Shown here piece after piece: positions 1 through 12,358 of a stretch of DNA of 64,000 nucleotides. The notes under the pieces are model-generated. The model searched no databases. It was given only the letters and a program-made list of their open reading frames with translations, and was not told where the DNA came from. Source of the DNA: Inia geoffrensis (Eukaryota; Chordata; Mammalia; Artiodactyla; Iniidae); the NCBI GenBank assembly GCA_036417435.1, contig CM070905.1:66667092-66731091 (forward strand), read 5' to 3'. The translations under genes were made by a program, and so were the position numbers. Numbering within the stretch: position 1 is the stretch's first letter; each line of letters opens with the position of its first letter.

Positions 1-763
1 CAGCCCCGAGGATGCAGAGATTTCCTGACCCTGTTTGACTGCTGCTCGGGGCCACATGTGGAATAGGTGCTATGGGCTCCCCTGGAAAAAGCTGGATTTA
101 CAATTCTAATTCAGGCAATATTTTCCTATTGTAAAGATGTTTTTCCTTAGGTCTTTGAGCTTTTTCTTGGTCAACAGAACTGTCAAGCAACTTCCTTGAG
201 CTATGTTCTCATGGGAGCTGATCCACCTTCGATTGAAGGAAATGATGCTTTGCAGTTCTTTTCCTCCCTGTATTGGGCCATCTTCCTGTACCAAGTCAAG
301 GTTTTGGTGTATAACGCTGATGTTTTCATCCACTTTGGGACATTTCTCCTTTATTTTGAAGAGGTAAATTCCCCCCTCCATTGATTTTCTGTAAAATTGC
401 ATTTCATATTCTGGATGTAGTTCAGGAAGTGTCTGGGGTTTTAACTGAGACCTTTAACCTTACTTTAAAATTGTGAATTTGCACACTGCTGTAGTTGGGG
501 ACTTTTGATTGATTTGAACTGGAAGTAATTTGTGTATTTGATTTTCATCACATAACTTTTCCTTGTTTTTCTTTTTCAGGTTTTTTTAAAGTTAACTTTT
601 AAGTTAACGTCATCAGTGTGTTTCCTCAAATTGTCAACTGATCCATAATCTTGGTTTCTGTTTTCTGATTCACTCTTTTTTTTTCTAATTTCCTGTTGCA
701 TCATTGTATAATCTTCTATAAAGAGAGCAGGTAAGTTTATCATTTTCAGCACAGATTCAGTCC

Positions 764-970
764 GTTTTTGTTTTTTGTTTCGGTACGCGGGCCTCTCACT
801 GTTGTGGCCTCTCCCGTTGAGGAGCACAGGATCCGGACGCGCAGGCTCAGCGGCCATGGCTCACGGGCCCAGCCGCTCCATGGCATGCGGGATATTCCCG
901 GACCGGGGCACGAACCCGCGTCCCCTGCATCGGCAGGTGGACTCTCAACCACTGCGCCACCAGGGAAGCC
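764..970 (-). mobile_element. CHR-family tRNA-derived SINE inserted in the CTAGE pseudogene
   Basis: On the minus strand the element starts with the tRNA-like head (GGGCTTCCCTGGTGGCGCAG, then a B-box-like GGTTCGTGCCC) and ends in an A-rich tail, seen on the plus strand as T-rich DNA at 764-780. The flanks carry an imperfect target-site duplication, TCAGTC(C/A)G plus T-rich bases, near 758-770 and 972-984. It splits the pseudogene between the block near 1,000 and the KMINLPALF block near 740. It is non-coding; the open frames across it are repeat sequence. Confidence 0.93.
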
Positions 971-1234
971 CTCAGTCAGATTTTAATCGGCTCTTTTTAT
1001 CATCCACAACCTGCTTCCTTGTGTGTTAAAGTTTTCAAGCATTTCTTTCTGTTCCTTCAACTCTGCCACTCTGTCCTACCATTTAGCATCTTCTTGGGCA
1101 AGCAGCTTTAGCCTTTCCTGAACATTTTCTTCAAAACCATTAGCTATTTTCCTCTGACATTATTCTGCATTATTCTAAGATGCCTTTAAGATAATTTTTG
1201 CCTCAGTCACTTAGGTCTGGAGAGATTTTGATGT

Positions 1235-1448
1235 GTTTTTTTGTTTGTTTGTTTGTTTCGGTATGCGGGCCTCTCACTGTTGTGGCCTCTCCCATTGCGG
1301 AGCACAGGCTCCGGACGTGCAGACTCAGCGGCCGTGGCTCACAGGCCCAGCCGCTCTGCGGCATGTGGGATCCTCCCGGACCGGGGCACAAACCCGTGTC
1401 CCCTGCATCGGCAGGCGACTCTCAACCACTGTGCCACCAGGGAAGCCC
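1235..1448 (-). mobile_element. CHR-family SINE, second insertion in the CTAGE pseudogene
   Basis: Minus-strand SINE with the same head and body as its neighbour. The tail is (TTTG)n-like on the plus strand. The target-site duplication is TTGATGTGTTTTT at 1,228-1,240 and TTGATGTCTTTTT at 1,449-1,461, 12 of 13 matching. A few bases have been lost in the region before the first box (GGCGACTCTC rather than GGCGGACTCTC). Its insertion separates the LEGQI-like block from the AEAKI-like block of the pseudogene. Confidence 0.93.
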
Positions 1449-2049
1449 TTGATGTCTTTTTGAGTGACTATATTTGTCCTTCAAGATGAACCATCTTTAC
1501 TCCATGAAATGAAATTCTAGGGGACTTGCTTTTCTCTTCTTTGATGAGAAAGTTTACTGTATCCGTCAAGAAGCAGGTGGACCTGTTTGCATCTCTACTA
1601 AGTGCGGCCAGTTACAGGGTTTATAACTTCAGAGGTCTGGCCTCCACCACAGGTGACTTGAGGGCTCCAAAGGCAATGAGGCTTCTCACTGATGTTATGC
1701 TGCTTTTCAACTAGGGCAGAAAATCTTCGGCTGACTTATTTTCCCTCAACATACACCAGCATTTTACTCTATAAACAGTCAAAGTGGTACATATCAAAAT
1801 TTCCAAGGAAAATTGGAATAGACTTGAACCTTGTGTCCATCATTCAGACAACAACATCACTGCACAGTCGCCACAGAGCTGGCCAGAAGGACATTTCTGT
1901 GGCTGCCTGGAGGCCCTCCCTGCCTGCCGTGGGAAGGCAGCTCTGCTTCTGGCCAGTAGCGTAAGGGCACCAATTGCCTTCCCAGCACTCTGTGACTGTT
2001 CTACCCCAAACTGTCAAGTCCTGACCACCAGGAGAAACCATTAGTGGGG

Positions 2050-2589
2050 CTACAGGAGGGGTCCACGGTAATGAAGCTTTGCTCTCGAACTTTGTCCTGG
2101 GAACTGCACAAGTAGGAGGGGTTCTTCTTTGTACTTCCGTTGGGGAAAAAAGCCAACTACTACAGCCAGTTCCAACCAGCCCATGATCTGTGAGAAGTCT
2201 AGGCTTACCTGGCCCTGTAAGAAACCTGGGGGATCCTAGCAGTACCGTGCCCTCACCAGTCTACAGAAATGAGAGGGAAGAAGTCTGTGTTTTTTATCCT
2301 AGTTCTACCTCTTCAATAACTTCATGACCCAGGGCTTTAAAATTATAACTGATATTTGAGGAAAGTAAGTCAAATCATAAATCATCTTCCTATGGAGCAT
2401 TTATTTAAGTTAACTATTCTATGAGTCTGCCCATCCTATAAGGTGGTTAAATCTCCTCTGACTGATAACCTTAAGCTTAGGCAGGTTAAATGGCTTGTCC
2501 AGTAACTGATACTGAATCAGTTATCCGACTCCAAGTAGTTTGTTTGTTTTGTAAATATATCCTTAATGTGAACACCTCCTGCTCCCTCT
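2050..2589. other. Unique sequence with a weak MIR-like patch
   Basis: No gene is visible. Around 2,430-2,525 there is a weak resemblance to reverse-oriented MIR (a TTAAGC..AGGTTAAATGGCTTGTCCAG stretch, like the core AGGTTAAGTAACTTGCCCAAGG). Otherwise this is AT-rich single-copy-looking DNA. Confidence 0.4.
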
Positions 2590-2862
2590 TTTTTTAAAAA
2601 TTTTTATTTTATATTGGAGTATAGTTCATTCACAATGTTGTGTAAGTTTCAGGTGTACAGAAAAGTGATTCAGTTATACATAAACATGTAGCTATTCTTT
2701 TTCAAGATCTTCTCCCATTTAGGTTATTACAGAATATTGAGCAGTGTTCCCTGTGCTATACAGTAGGTCCTTGTTGGTTATCTATTTTAAATATAGCAGT
2801 GTGTGCATGTTAATCCCAAACTCAGAATCTATCCCTCCCCCAACACCAACCCCCTTGTTCCT
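2590..2862 (-). mobile_element. L1 3'-UTR fragment
   Basis: The plus strand reads T-rich sequence, TATTGGAGTATAGTT, CACAATGTTGTGT, AGGTGTACAG and GTGATTCAGTTATACATA, the reverse complement of the artiodactyl L1 3' end. It is 5'-truncated within the UTR and has no coding part. It is more diverged than the L1 ends at 3.1 and 4.9 kb, so probably older. Confidence 0.85.
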
Positions 2863-3129
2863 CTTCTTTTTAAAACAAGGATTTATTAAATAATTCTAAG
2901 GTCCATTCAACTAAAAAAAATCTATAATTCCTTCATTATTATTTTTGCTTTATTATAATAGCAAAGTTGACCATTTTTGGAACATGTGTTATTTACCCAT
3001 CTGTTTAACTAGCTTAATGGAGTAACTTAAGTTCTAATGTCTGTTATCCATTCCTTTCTTACTATTAACTACAAAATCTCAAAAGAAGCATGGAGCAACA
3101 TTTTATTAAATACAGACTAATAACCTGTT

Positions 3130-4621
3130 TTTTTTTTAAACATCTTTATTGGAGTATAATTGCTTTACAATGGTGTGTTAGTTTCTGCTTTATAACAAAG
3201 TGAATCAGTTATACAAATACATATATTCCCATATCTCTTCCCTCTTGCATCTCCCTCCCTCCCACCCTCCCTATCCCACCCCTCTAGGTGGTCACAAAGC
3301 ACCGAGCTGATCTCCCTGTGCTATGTGGCTGCTTCCCACAAGCTATGTATTTTACATTTAATAGTGTACATATGTCCATGCCACTCTCTCACTTTGTCCC
3401 AGCTTACCATTCTCCCTCCCCGTATCCTCAAGTCCATTCTCTAGTAGGCCTGCAACTTTATTCCTGTCTTGTCCCTAGGTTCTTCATGACCAATTTCTGT
3501 TTTTTAGATTCCATATATATGTGTTAGCATATGGTATTTGTATTTCTCTTTCTGACTTACTTCACTTTGTATGACAGCCTCTAGGTCCATCCACCTCACT
3601 ACAAATAACTCAGTTTCATTCCTTTTTATGGCAGAGTAATATTCCATTGAATATATGTGCCACATCTTCTTTATCCATTCCTCTGTCACTTGACACTTAG
3701 GTTGCTCTGATGTCCTGCCTGTTGTAAATAGTGCTGCAATGAACATTGTGGTACATGACTCTTTTTTAATTATGGTTTTCTCAGGCTATATGCCCAGTAG
3801 TGGGACTGTTGGATCATATGGTAGTTCTATTTTTAGTTTTTTAAGGAATGTCCATACTGTTCTCCATAGTGGCTGTATCAATTTACATCCCCACCAACAG
3901 TGCAAGAGGGTTCCTTTTTCTACACACCCTCTCCAGCACTTATTGTTTCTAGATTTTTTGAAGATGGCCGTTCTGACCAGTGTGAGATTATATCTCATTG
4001 TAGTTTTGATTTGCATTTCTCTAATGATTAATGATGTTGAGCATTCTTTCATGTGTCTTTTGGCAATCTGTATATCTTCTTTGGAGAAATGTCTATTTAG
4101 ATCTTCTGCCCATTTTTGGATTGGGTGGTTTGTTTTTTTGATAGTGAGCTGCATGAGCTACTTGTAAATTTTGCAGATTAACCCTTTGTCAGTTGCTTCA
4201 TTTGCAGATATTTTGAGGGTTGTCTTTTCATCTTGTTTGTGGTTCCCTTTGCTGTGCAAAAGCTTTGAAGTTTCATTAGGTCCCATTTGTTTATTTTTGT
4301 TTTTATTTCCATTTCTCTACGAGGTGGGTCAAAAAGGATCTTGCTGTGATTTATATCATAGAGTGTTGTGCCTATATTTTCCTCTAAGAGTTTGATGGTG
4401 TCTAGCCTTACATTTAGGTCTTTAATCCATTTTGAGTTTATTTTTGTGTATGGTGTTAGGGAGTGTTCTAATTTTATACTTTTACATGTACCTGTCCAGT
4501 TTTCCCAGCAACACTTATTGAAGAGGCTGTCTTTTCTCCACTATATATTCTTGCCTCCTTTATCAAAGATAAGGTGACCATATGTGCATGGGTTTACCTC
4601 TGGGCTTTCTATCCTGTTCCA
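3130..4621 (-). mobile_element. 5'-truncated L1: 3' UTR and C-terminal ORF2
   Basis: A T-tract at 3,130 marks the poly(A) end. The 3' UTR runs to about 3,500 and includes the C-rich (G-rich on the L1 strand) tract at 3,253-3,282. Above it lies decayed ORF2 C-terminus: 3,504-3,746 and 3,786-4,154 are open in shifted frames, with the C-terminal cysteine/histidine region (KCWRGC...LLHCWWGC) and the MEYYSAIKRNE segment. Similarity continues to about 4,621, where the copy is truncated just upstream of the [14 protein letters not shown] region. It duplicates the 3' part of the larger L1 at 4.86-12.36 kb, in the same orientation. Confidence 0.95.
3504..4621 (-). pseudogene. L1 ORF2 C-terminal remnant
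   Basis: Remnant of the reverse-transcriptase polyprotein of the truncated L1. Only sequence downstream of the RT domain is present, so no endonuclease or polymerase motif is encoded. At least one frameshift separates 3,504-3,746 from 3,786-4,154. The zinc-knuckle-like Cys/His pattern is recognisable near 3,900-3,960. Non-functional. Confidence 0.88.
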
Positions 4622-4705
4622 TTTTTTTTTTTTAAAGAGAGACATTTATTTATTAATGTGATATAGTAAATTATTCTACAGTCTTCTTAATATTATATAT
4701 ATATT
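4622..4705. other. Short AT-rich spacer between L1 fragments
   Basis: A T-tract (4,622-4,634) followed by AT-rich DNA between two minus-strand L1 fragments. It may be the pre-insertion host sequence or an older repeat. I saw no clear target-site duplication. Confidence 0.4.
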
Positions 4706-4856
4706 TTTTAACGTATTTATTGGAGTATAATTGCTTTACAATGGTGTGTTAGTTTCTGCTGTATAACTAAGTGAATCAGCTCTACATATACATACACCCC
4801 ATATCTCCTCCCTCTTGTGTCTCCCTCCCACCCTCTCTATTCTACCCAGAATGTAG
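4706..4856 (-). mobile_element. Very short L1 3'-UTR insertion
   Basis: Begins with a T-tract and GTATTTATTGGAGTATAA, TGCTTTACAATGGTGTG and GTGAATCAGCTCTACATA, the reverse complement of the L1 3' end. It ends after about 150 bp in the C-rich tract at CTCTCTATTCTACCC, where the next L1's poly(T) follows almost at once. Either a severely 5'-truncated insertion or the remnant of a larger copy interrupted by the 4.86-12.36 kb L1. Confidence 0.85.
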
Positions 4857-5231
4857 ATTTTTTTTTTTAACATCATTATTGGGGTATAATTGCTTTACAA
4901 TGGTGTGGCAGTTTCTACTTTATAACAAAGTGAATCAGTTATACATATACACACGTTCACATATCTCTTCCCTCTTGCATCTCCCTCCCTCCCACCCTCC
5001 CTATCCCACCCCTCCATGCGGTCACAAAGCACCAAGCTGGTATCCCTGTGCCAAGCGGCTGCTTCCTGCTAACTATCTACCTTACGTTTGTTAGTATATA
5101 TATGTCCATGCCCCTCCCTCGCCCTATCACAGCTCACCCCTCCCCCTCCCCATATCCTCAAGTCCGTTCTCCAGTAGGTCTGTGTCTTTATTCCTGTTTT
5201 ACGCCTAGGTTCTTCATAACATTTTTTTTTC
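4857..5231 (-). other. 3' UTR of the long L1
   Basis: Sequence between the ORF2 stop (5,232-5,234 on the plus strand) and the poly(A) end. It contains the characteristic polypurine tract, C-rich on the plus strand at 4,983-5,013, with several runs of three or more G on the L1 strand, and the conserved terminal part ending in the T-tract. Confidence 0.88.
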
Positions 5232-8200
5232 TTAAATTCCATATATATGTGTTAGCATACGGTATTTGTCTTTGTCTTTCTGACTTACTTCACTCTGTAT
5301 GACAGACTTGAGGTCTATCCACCTCATTACAAATAGCTCAATTTCGTTTCTTTTTAATGCTGAGTAATATTCCATTGTGTATATGTGCCACATCTTCTTT
5401 ATCCATTCATCTGACGATGGGCACTTAGGTTGTTTCCAGCTCTGGGCTATTGTAAATAGAGCTGCAATGAACATTTTGGTACATGACTCTTTTTGAATTT
5501 TGGTTTTCTCAGGGTATATGCCCAGTAGTGGGATTGCTGGGTCATATGGTAGTTCTATTTTTAGTTTTTTAAGGAACCTCCATACTGTTTTCCATAGTGG
5601 CTGTACCAATTCACATTCCCACCAGCAGTGCAAGAGTGTTCCCTTTTCTCCACACCCTCTCCAGCATTTATTGTTTCTAGATTTTTTGATGATGGCCATT
5701 CTGACCGGTGTGAGATGATATCTCATTGTAGTTTTGATTTGCATTTCTCTAATGATTAATGATGTTGAGCATTCTTTCATGTGTTTGTTGGCAGTCTGTA
5801 TATCTTCTTTGGAGAAATGTCTATTTAGGTCTTCTGCCCATTTTTGGATTGGGTTGTTTGGTTTTTTGTTATTGAGCTGCATGAGCTGCTTGTAAATTTT
5901 GGAGATTAATCCTTTGTCAGTTGATTCATTTGCAAATATTTTCTCCCATTCTGAGGTTTGTCTTTTGATCTTGTTTATGGTTTCCTTTGCTGTGCAAAAG
6001 CTTTGAAGTTTCATTAGGTCCCACTTGTTTATTTTTGTTTTTATTTCCATTTCTCTAGGAGGTGGGTTAAAAAGGATCTTGCTGTGATTTATGTCAGAGT
6101 GTTGTGCCTATGTTTTCCTCTAAGAGTTTGATAGTTTCTGGCCTTACATTTAGGTCTTTAATCCATTTTGAGCTTATTTTTGTGTATGGTGTTAGGGAGT
6201 GATCTAAGCTCATACTTTTACATGTAGCTGTCCAGTTTTCCCAGCAGCACTTATTGAAGAGGCTGTCCTTTCTCCACTGTATATTCCTGCCACCTTTATC
6301 AAAGATAAGGTGTCCATATGTGCGTGGGTTTATCTCTGGGCTTTCTATCCTGTTCCATTGATCTTTCTTTCTGTTTTTGTGCCAGTACCATACTGTCTTG
6401 ATTACTGTAGCTTTGTAGTATAGTCTGAAGTCAGGGCCCCTGATACCTCCAGCTCTGATTCTCTTTTTCAAGATTGCTTTGGCTATTCAGGCTGTTTTGT
6501 GTTTCCATACAAATTGTGAAATTTTTTGTTCTAGTTCTGTGAAAAATGCCAGTAGTAGTTTGATAGGGATTGCATTGAATCTGTAGATTGCTTTGGGTGG
6601 TAGAGGCATTTTCACAGTGTTGATTCTTCCAATCCAAGAACATGGTATATCTCTCCATCTATTTGTTTCCTCTTTAGTTTCTTTCATCAGTGTCTTATAA
6701 TTTTCTGCATAAAGGTCTTTTGTCTCCTTAGGTAGGTTTATTCCTAGATATTTTATTCTTTTTGTTTTAGTGGTAACTGGGAGTGTTTTCTTGATTTCAC
6801 TTTCAAATTTTTCATCATTAGTGTATAGGAATGCAAGAGATTTCTGTACATTAATTCTGTATCCTGCTACTTTACCAAATTCATTGATTAGCTCTAGTAG
6901 TTTTCTGGTAGCATCTTTAGGATTCTCTATGTATAGTGTCATGTCATCTGCAAACAGTGACAGCTTTACTTCTTCTTTTCTCATTTCAATTCCTCTTATT
7001 TCTTTTTCTTCTCTGATTGCTGTGGCTAAAACTTCCAAAACTATGTTGAATAATAATGTTGAGAGTGGGCAACCTTGTCTTGTTCCTGATCTTAGTGGAA
7101 ATGCTTTCAGTTTTTCACCATTGAGGACGATGTTGGCTGTGGGTTTGTCATATATGGCCTTTATTATGTTGAGGAAAGTTCCCTCTATGCCTACTTTCTG
7201 GAGAGTTTTTATCATAAATGGGTGTTGAATTTTGTTGAAAGCTTTCTCTGCATAAATTGAGGTGATCATATGGTTTTTCTCCTTCAGTTTGTTAATATGG
7301 TGTATCACATTGATTGATTTGCGTATACTGAAGAAGCCTTGCATTCCTGGGATAAACCCCACTTGATCATAGTGTATGGTCCTTTTAATGTGCTGTTGGA
7401 TTCTGTTTGCTAGTATTTTGTTGAGGATTTGTGCATCTCTGTTCATCAATGATACTGGCCTGTAGTTTTCTTTCTCTGTGACACATTTGTCTGGTTTTGG
7501 TATCAGACTGATGGTGGCCTCATAGAAGGAGTTTGGGAGTGTTCCTCCCTCTGCTATATTTTGGAAGAGTTTGAGAAGGATAGGTGTTAGCTCTTCTCTA
7601 AATGTTTGATAGATTTTGCCTGTGAAGCCATCTGGTCCTGGGCTTTTGTTTGTTGGAAGATTTTTTTTTTTTTTTTTTTGTTGTGCGCGGGCCTCTCACT
7701 GTTGTAGCCTCTCCTGTTGCGGAGCACAGGCTCTGGATGTGCAGGCTCAGCAACCATGTCTCACGGGCCCAGCCGGTCTGCAGCATTTGGGATCTTCTCG
7801 GACCAGGGCACGAACCCGTGTCCCCTGCATCGGCAGGTGGACTCTCAACCACTGTGCCACCAGTGAAGCCCTGTTGGAAGATTTTTAATCACAGTTTCAA
7901 TTTCAGTCATTGTGATTGGTCTGTTCATATTTTCTATTTCTTCCTGGTTCAGTCTCAGAAGGTTGTGTATTTCTAAGAATTTGTCCATTTCTTCCAGGTT
8001 GTCCATTTTATTGGCATATAGTTGTGTGTAGTAATCTCTCATGATCCTTTGTGTTTCTGCAGTGTCAGTTGTTACTTTTCCTGTTTCGTTTATAATTCTA
8101 TTGATTTCAGTCTTCTCCCTTTATTTCTTGAGAAGTCTGGCTAATGGTTTATCAATTTTGTTAATCTCAAAGAACCAGCTTTTAGTTTTATTGATCTTTG

Positions 8201-9264
8201 CTATCGTTTCCTTCATTTCTTTTTCATTTATTTCTGATCTGATCTTTATGATTTCTTTCCTTTTGCTAACTTTGCAATTTTTTTGTTCTTCTTTCTGTAA
8301 TTGCTTTAGGTGTAAGCTTAGGTTGTTTATTTGAGATGTTTCTTGTTTCTTATGGTAGGATTGTATTGCTATAAACTTCCCTCTTAGAACTGCTTTTGCT
8401 GCATCCCATAGGTTTTGGGTTGTCGTGTTTTCATTGTCTTTTGCTTCTAGGTATTTTTTGATTTCCTCTTTGATTTCTTCAGTGATCTCTTGGTTATTAA
8501 GTAGTGTGTTGTTTAGCCTCCATGTGTTTGTACTTCTTACAGATTGTTTCCTGTAATTCATATCTAGTCTCATAGCGTTGTGGTCCTAAAAGATACTTGA
8601 TACAATTTCAATTTTCTTAAATTGACCAAGGCTTGATTTGTGACCTGAGATATGATCTATCCTGCAGAATGTTCCATGAGCACTTGAGAAGAATGTGTAT
8701 TCTGTTGTTTTTGGATGGAATGTCCTATGAATATCAAGTAAGTCCATCTTGTTTAATATATCATTTAAAGCTTGTGTTTCCTTACTTATTTTCATTTTGG
8801 ATGATCTGTCCATTGGTGAAAGTGGGGTGTTGAAGTCCCCTACTGTGATTGTGCTACTGTTGATCTCCCCTGTTATGGCTGTTAGTATTTGCCTTATGTA
8901 TTGACGTGCTCCTTTGTTGGGTGCATAAATATTTACAATGGTTATATATTCTTCTTGGATTGATCCCTTGATCATTATGTAGTGTCCTTCTTTGTCTCTT
9001 CAATTAGTCTTTGTTTTAATCTATTTTGTCTGATATAAGAATTGCTACTCCCGCCTTCTTTTGATTTCCATTTGCATGGAGTCTCTTTTTCCATCTCCTC
9101 CCTTTCAGTCTGTATGTGTCCCTAGGTCTGAAGTGGGTCTCTTTTAGACAGCATATATACGGGTCTTGTTTTTGTATCCATTCAGCCAATCTATGTCTTT
9201 TCATTGGAGCATTTAATCCATTTACATTTAAGGTAATTATCTATATGTATGTTCCTATTACCAT
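5232..9264 (-). pseudogene. L1 ORF2 (endonuclease/reverse transcriptase), inactivated
   Basis: An intact ORF2 encodes an apurinic-type endonuclease, a reverse transcriptase and a C-terminal Cys/His region that nick target DNA and copy L1 RNA. Here the start codon is at 9,264, but the frame reads M-V-I-G-T-Y-I and then a stop. The remaining reading is split over 9,204-9,016 (LKETHF, the endonuclease glutamate region), 8,975-8,586 (RIDHI near the endonuclease C-terminus), 8,573-8,121, 8,042-7,845, 7,449-6,487 (RT core with FADD at 6,943-6,954), 6,658-6,431, 6,471-6,094 and 6,050-5,232 (CWRGC...HCWWEC). In RT motif A the usual SIDAEKAFDK reads [10 protein letters not shown] (tyrosine codon at 7,252-7,254). 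A CHR SINE sits at 7.67-7.87 kb. Without the SINE the length is about 3.8 kb, normal for ORF2. Confidence 0.93.
7666..7871 (-). mobile_element. CHR-family SINE nested in L1 ORF2
   Basis: Minus-strand CHR SINE with a long T-tract (its poly(A)). It is flanked by a clean target-site duplication, TGTTGGAAGATTTT, at 7,651-7,664 and 7,872-7,885. It interrupts ORF2 within the N-terminal RT region (IKNLPTxxxPGPDG-type sequence). Having inserted after the L1, it gives a relative date. One 5' base differs from consensus (CCAGTGAAGCCC). Confidence 0.96.
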
Positions 9265-9321
9265 TTCTTAATTGTTTTGGGTTTATTCTGGTAGGTCTTT
9301 TCCTTCTCTTGTGTTTCCTGC

Positions 9322-10207
9322 CTAGAGAAGTTCCTTTAGCTTTTGTTGTAAAGCTGGTTTGGTGGTGCTGAATTCTCTTAGCTTTTGCTTGTCAGTAAAG
9401 ATCTTAATTTCTCCATCTCATCTGAATGAGCTCTTTGCTGGGTAGAATAATCTTGGTCGTAGGTTTTTCTCCTTCATCACTTTAAATATGTCCTGCCACT
9501 CCCTTCTGGCTTGCAGAGTTTCTGCTGAAAGATCGGCTGTTAACCTTATGGGGATTCCCTTATGTGTTATTTGTTATTTTTCCCTTGCTGCTTTTAATAT
9601 TTGTCTTTGTATTTAATTTTTGATAGTTTGATTAATATGTGACTTGGCGTGTCTCTCCTTGGATTTATCCTGTATGGAACTCTCTGTGCTTCCTGGACTT
9701 GATTAACTATTTCCTTTTCCATATTAGGGAAGTTTTCAACTATAATCTCTTCAAATATTTTCTCAGGCCCTTTCTTTTTCTCTTCTTCTTCTGGGACCCC
9801 TATAATTTGAATGTTGGTGCATTTAATGTTGTCCCAGAGATCTCTGAGACTGTCCTCAGTTCTTTTCATTCTTTTTTCTGTATTCTGCTTTGCAGTAGTT
9901 ATTTCCACTATTTTTCCTTCCTTGTCACATATCCATTCTTCTGCCTCAGTTATTCTGCTATTGATCCGTTCTAGAGAAATTTTAATTTCATTTATTGTGT
10001 TGTTCATCACTGTTTGTTTGCTCTTTAGTTCTTCTAGGTCCTTGTTAAACGTTTCTTGTATTTTCTCCGTTCTATTTCCAAGATCATCTTTACTATCATT
10101 ATTCTGAATTCTTTTTCTGGCAGAGTGCCTATTTCCTCTTCATTTCTTAGGTCTTTTGGCTTTTTGCCTTGCCCCTTCATCTGCTGTGTGCTTTTCTGTC
10201 TTCTCAT
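9322..10207 (-). pseudogene. L1 ORF1 (RNA-binding chaperone), inactivated
   Basis: ORF1 proteins form coiled-coil trimers that bind L1 RNA through RRM and C-terminal domains. The start reads MRRQKSTQQMKGQG from 10,207. About 40 codons in, the frame shifts; compared with my memory of the consensus, a few bases are missing in the stretch at about 10,078-10,090, and the original frame then meets a stop. The open part 10,010-9,594 has the coiled-coil part (NTINEIKISLERINSRITEAEE) followed by the RRM segment (IQIIGVPEEEE). A further single-base loss near 9,600 ends the reading at KYKDKY. The normal stop is at 9,322-9,324. The region between the two ORFs is 57 bp. Confidence 0.88.

Positions 10208-12358
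<2,151 letters not shown>

Larger units (their letters stand above)
1..1860 (-). pseudogene. CTAGE/MIA2/MIA3-family processed pseudogene, 3' end outside window
   Basis: Reading the minus strand from about 1,850 down to 1 gives, in order, degraded matches to the TANGO1-like/CTAGE family, which in intact members are ER-exit-site membrane proteins with long coiled coils. Visible blocks: an ALVEKQHNISEK-like stretch near 1,690 (family ALIEEKCKLLEK); LIKEEKSKS near 1,540 (LKEEKSKH); a DAKW..RVAELKEQKEMLE block near 1,080 (EVWKEQVSELNKQK); KMINLPALFIEDYT followed by SESEN near 650-745 (KMKDWAAVLGEDIT...SESEN); LRKHTDDVNLKV (LKKLIHAAKLNA); YEMQFYRKS at about 400 (NEMKLHRKL); KVDENIS, ISSHE and LKDLRKN at 150-330 (KVDEKIS, ISHE, LNDLRKEN). 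Many exons' worth of protein is contiguous without introns, as in a retrocopy. Frameshifts and stops are scattered throughout and two SINEs interrupt it. The family is well supported; which paralogue was copied is not. The 5' limit near 1,860 is approximate. Confidence 0.8.

Noticed and set aside
764..986. Overlapping open frames of 60-130 codons across CHR SINEs on both strands
   Set aside because: They recur with the same peptide in each SINE copy throughout the window and follow the repeat borders; they are by-products of GC-rich repeat sequence.
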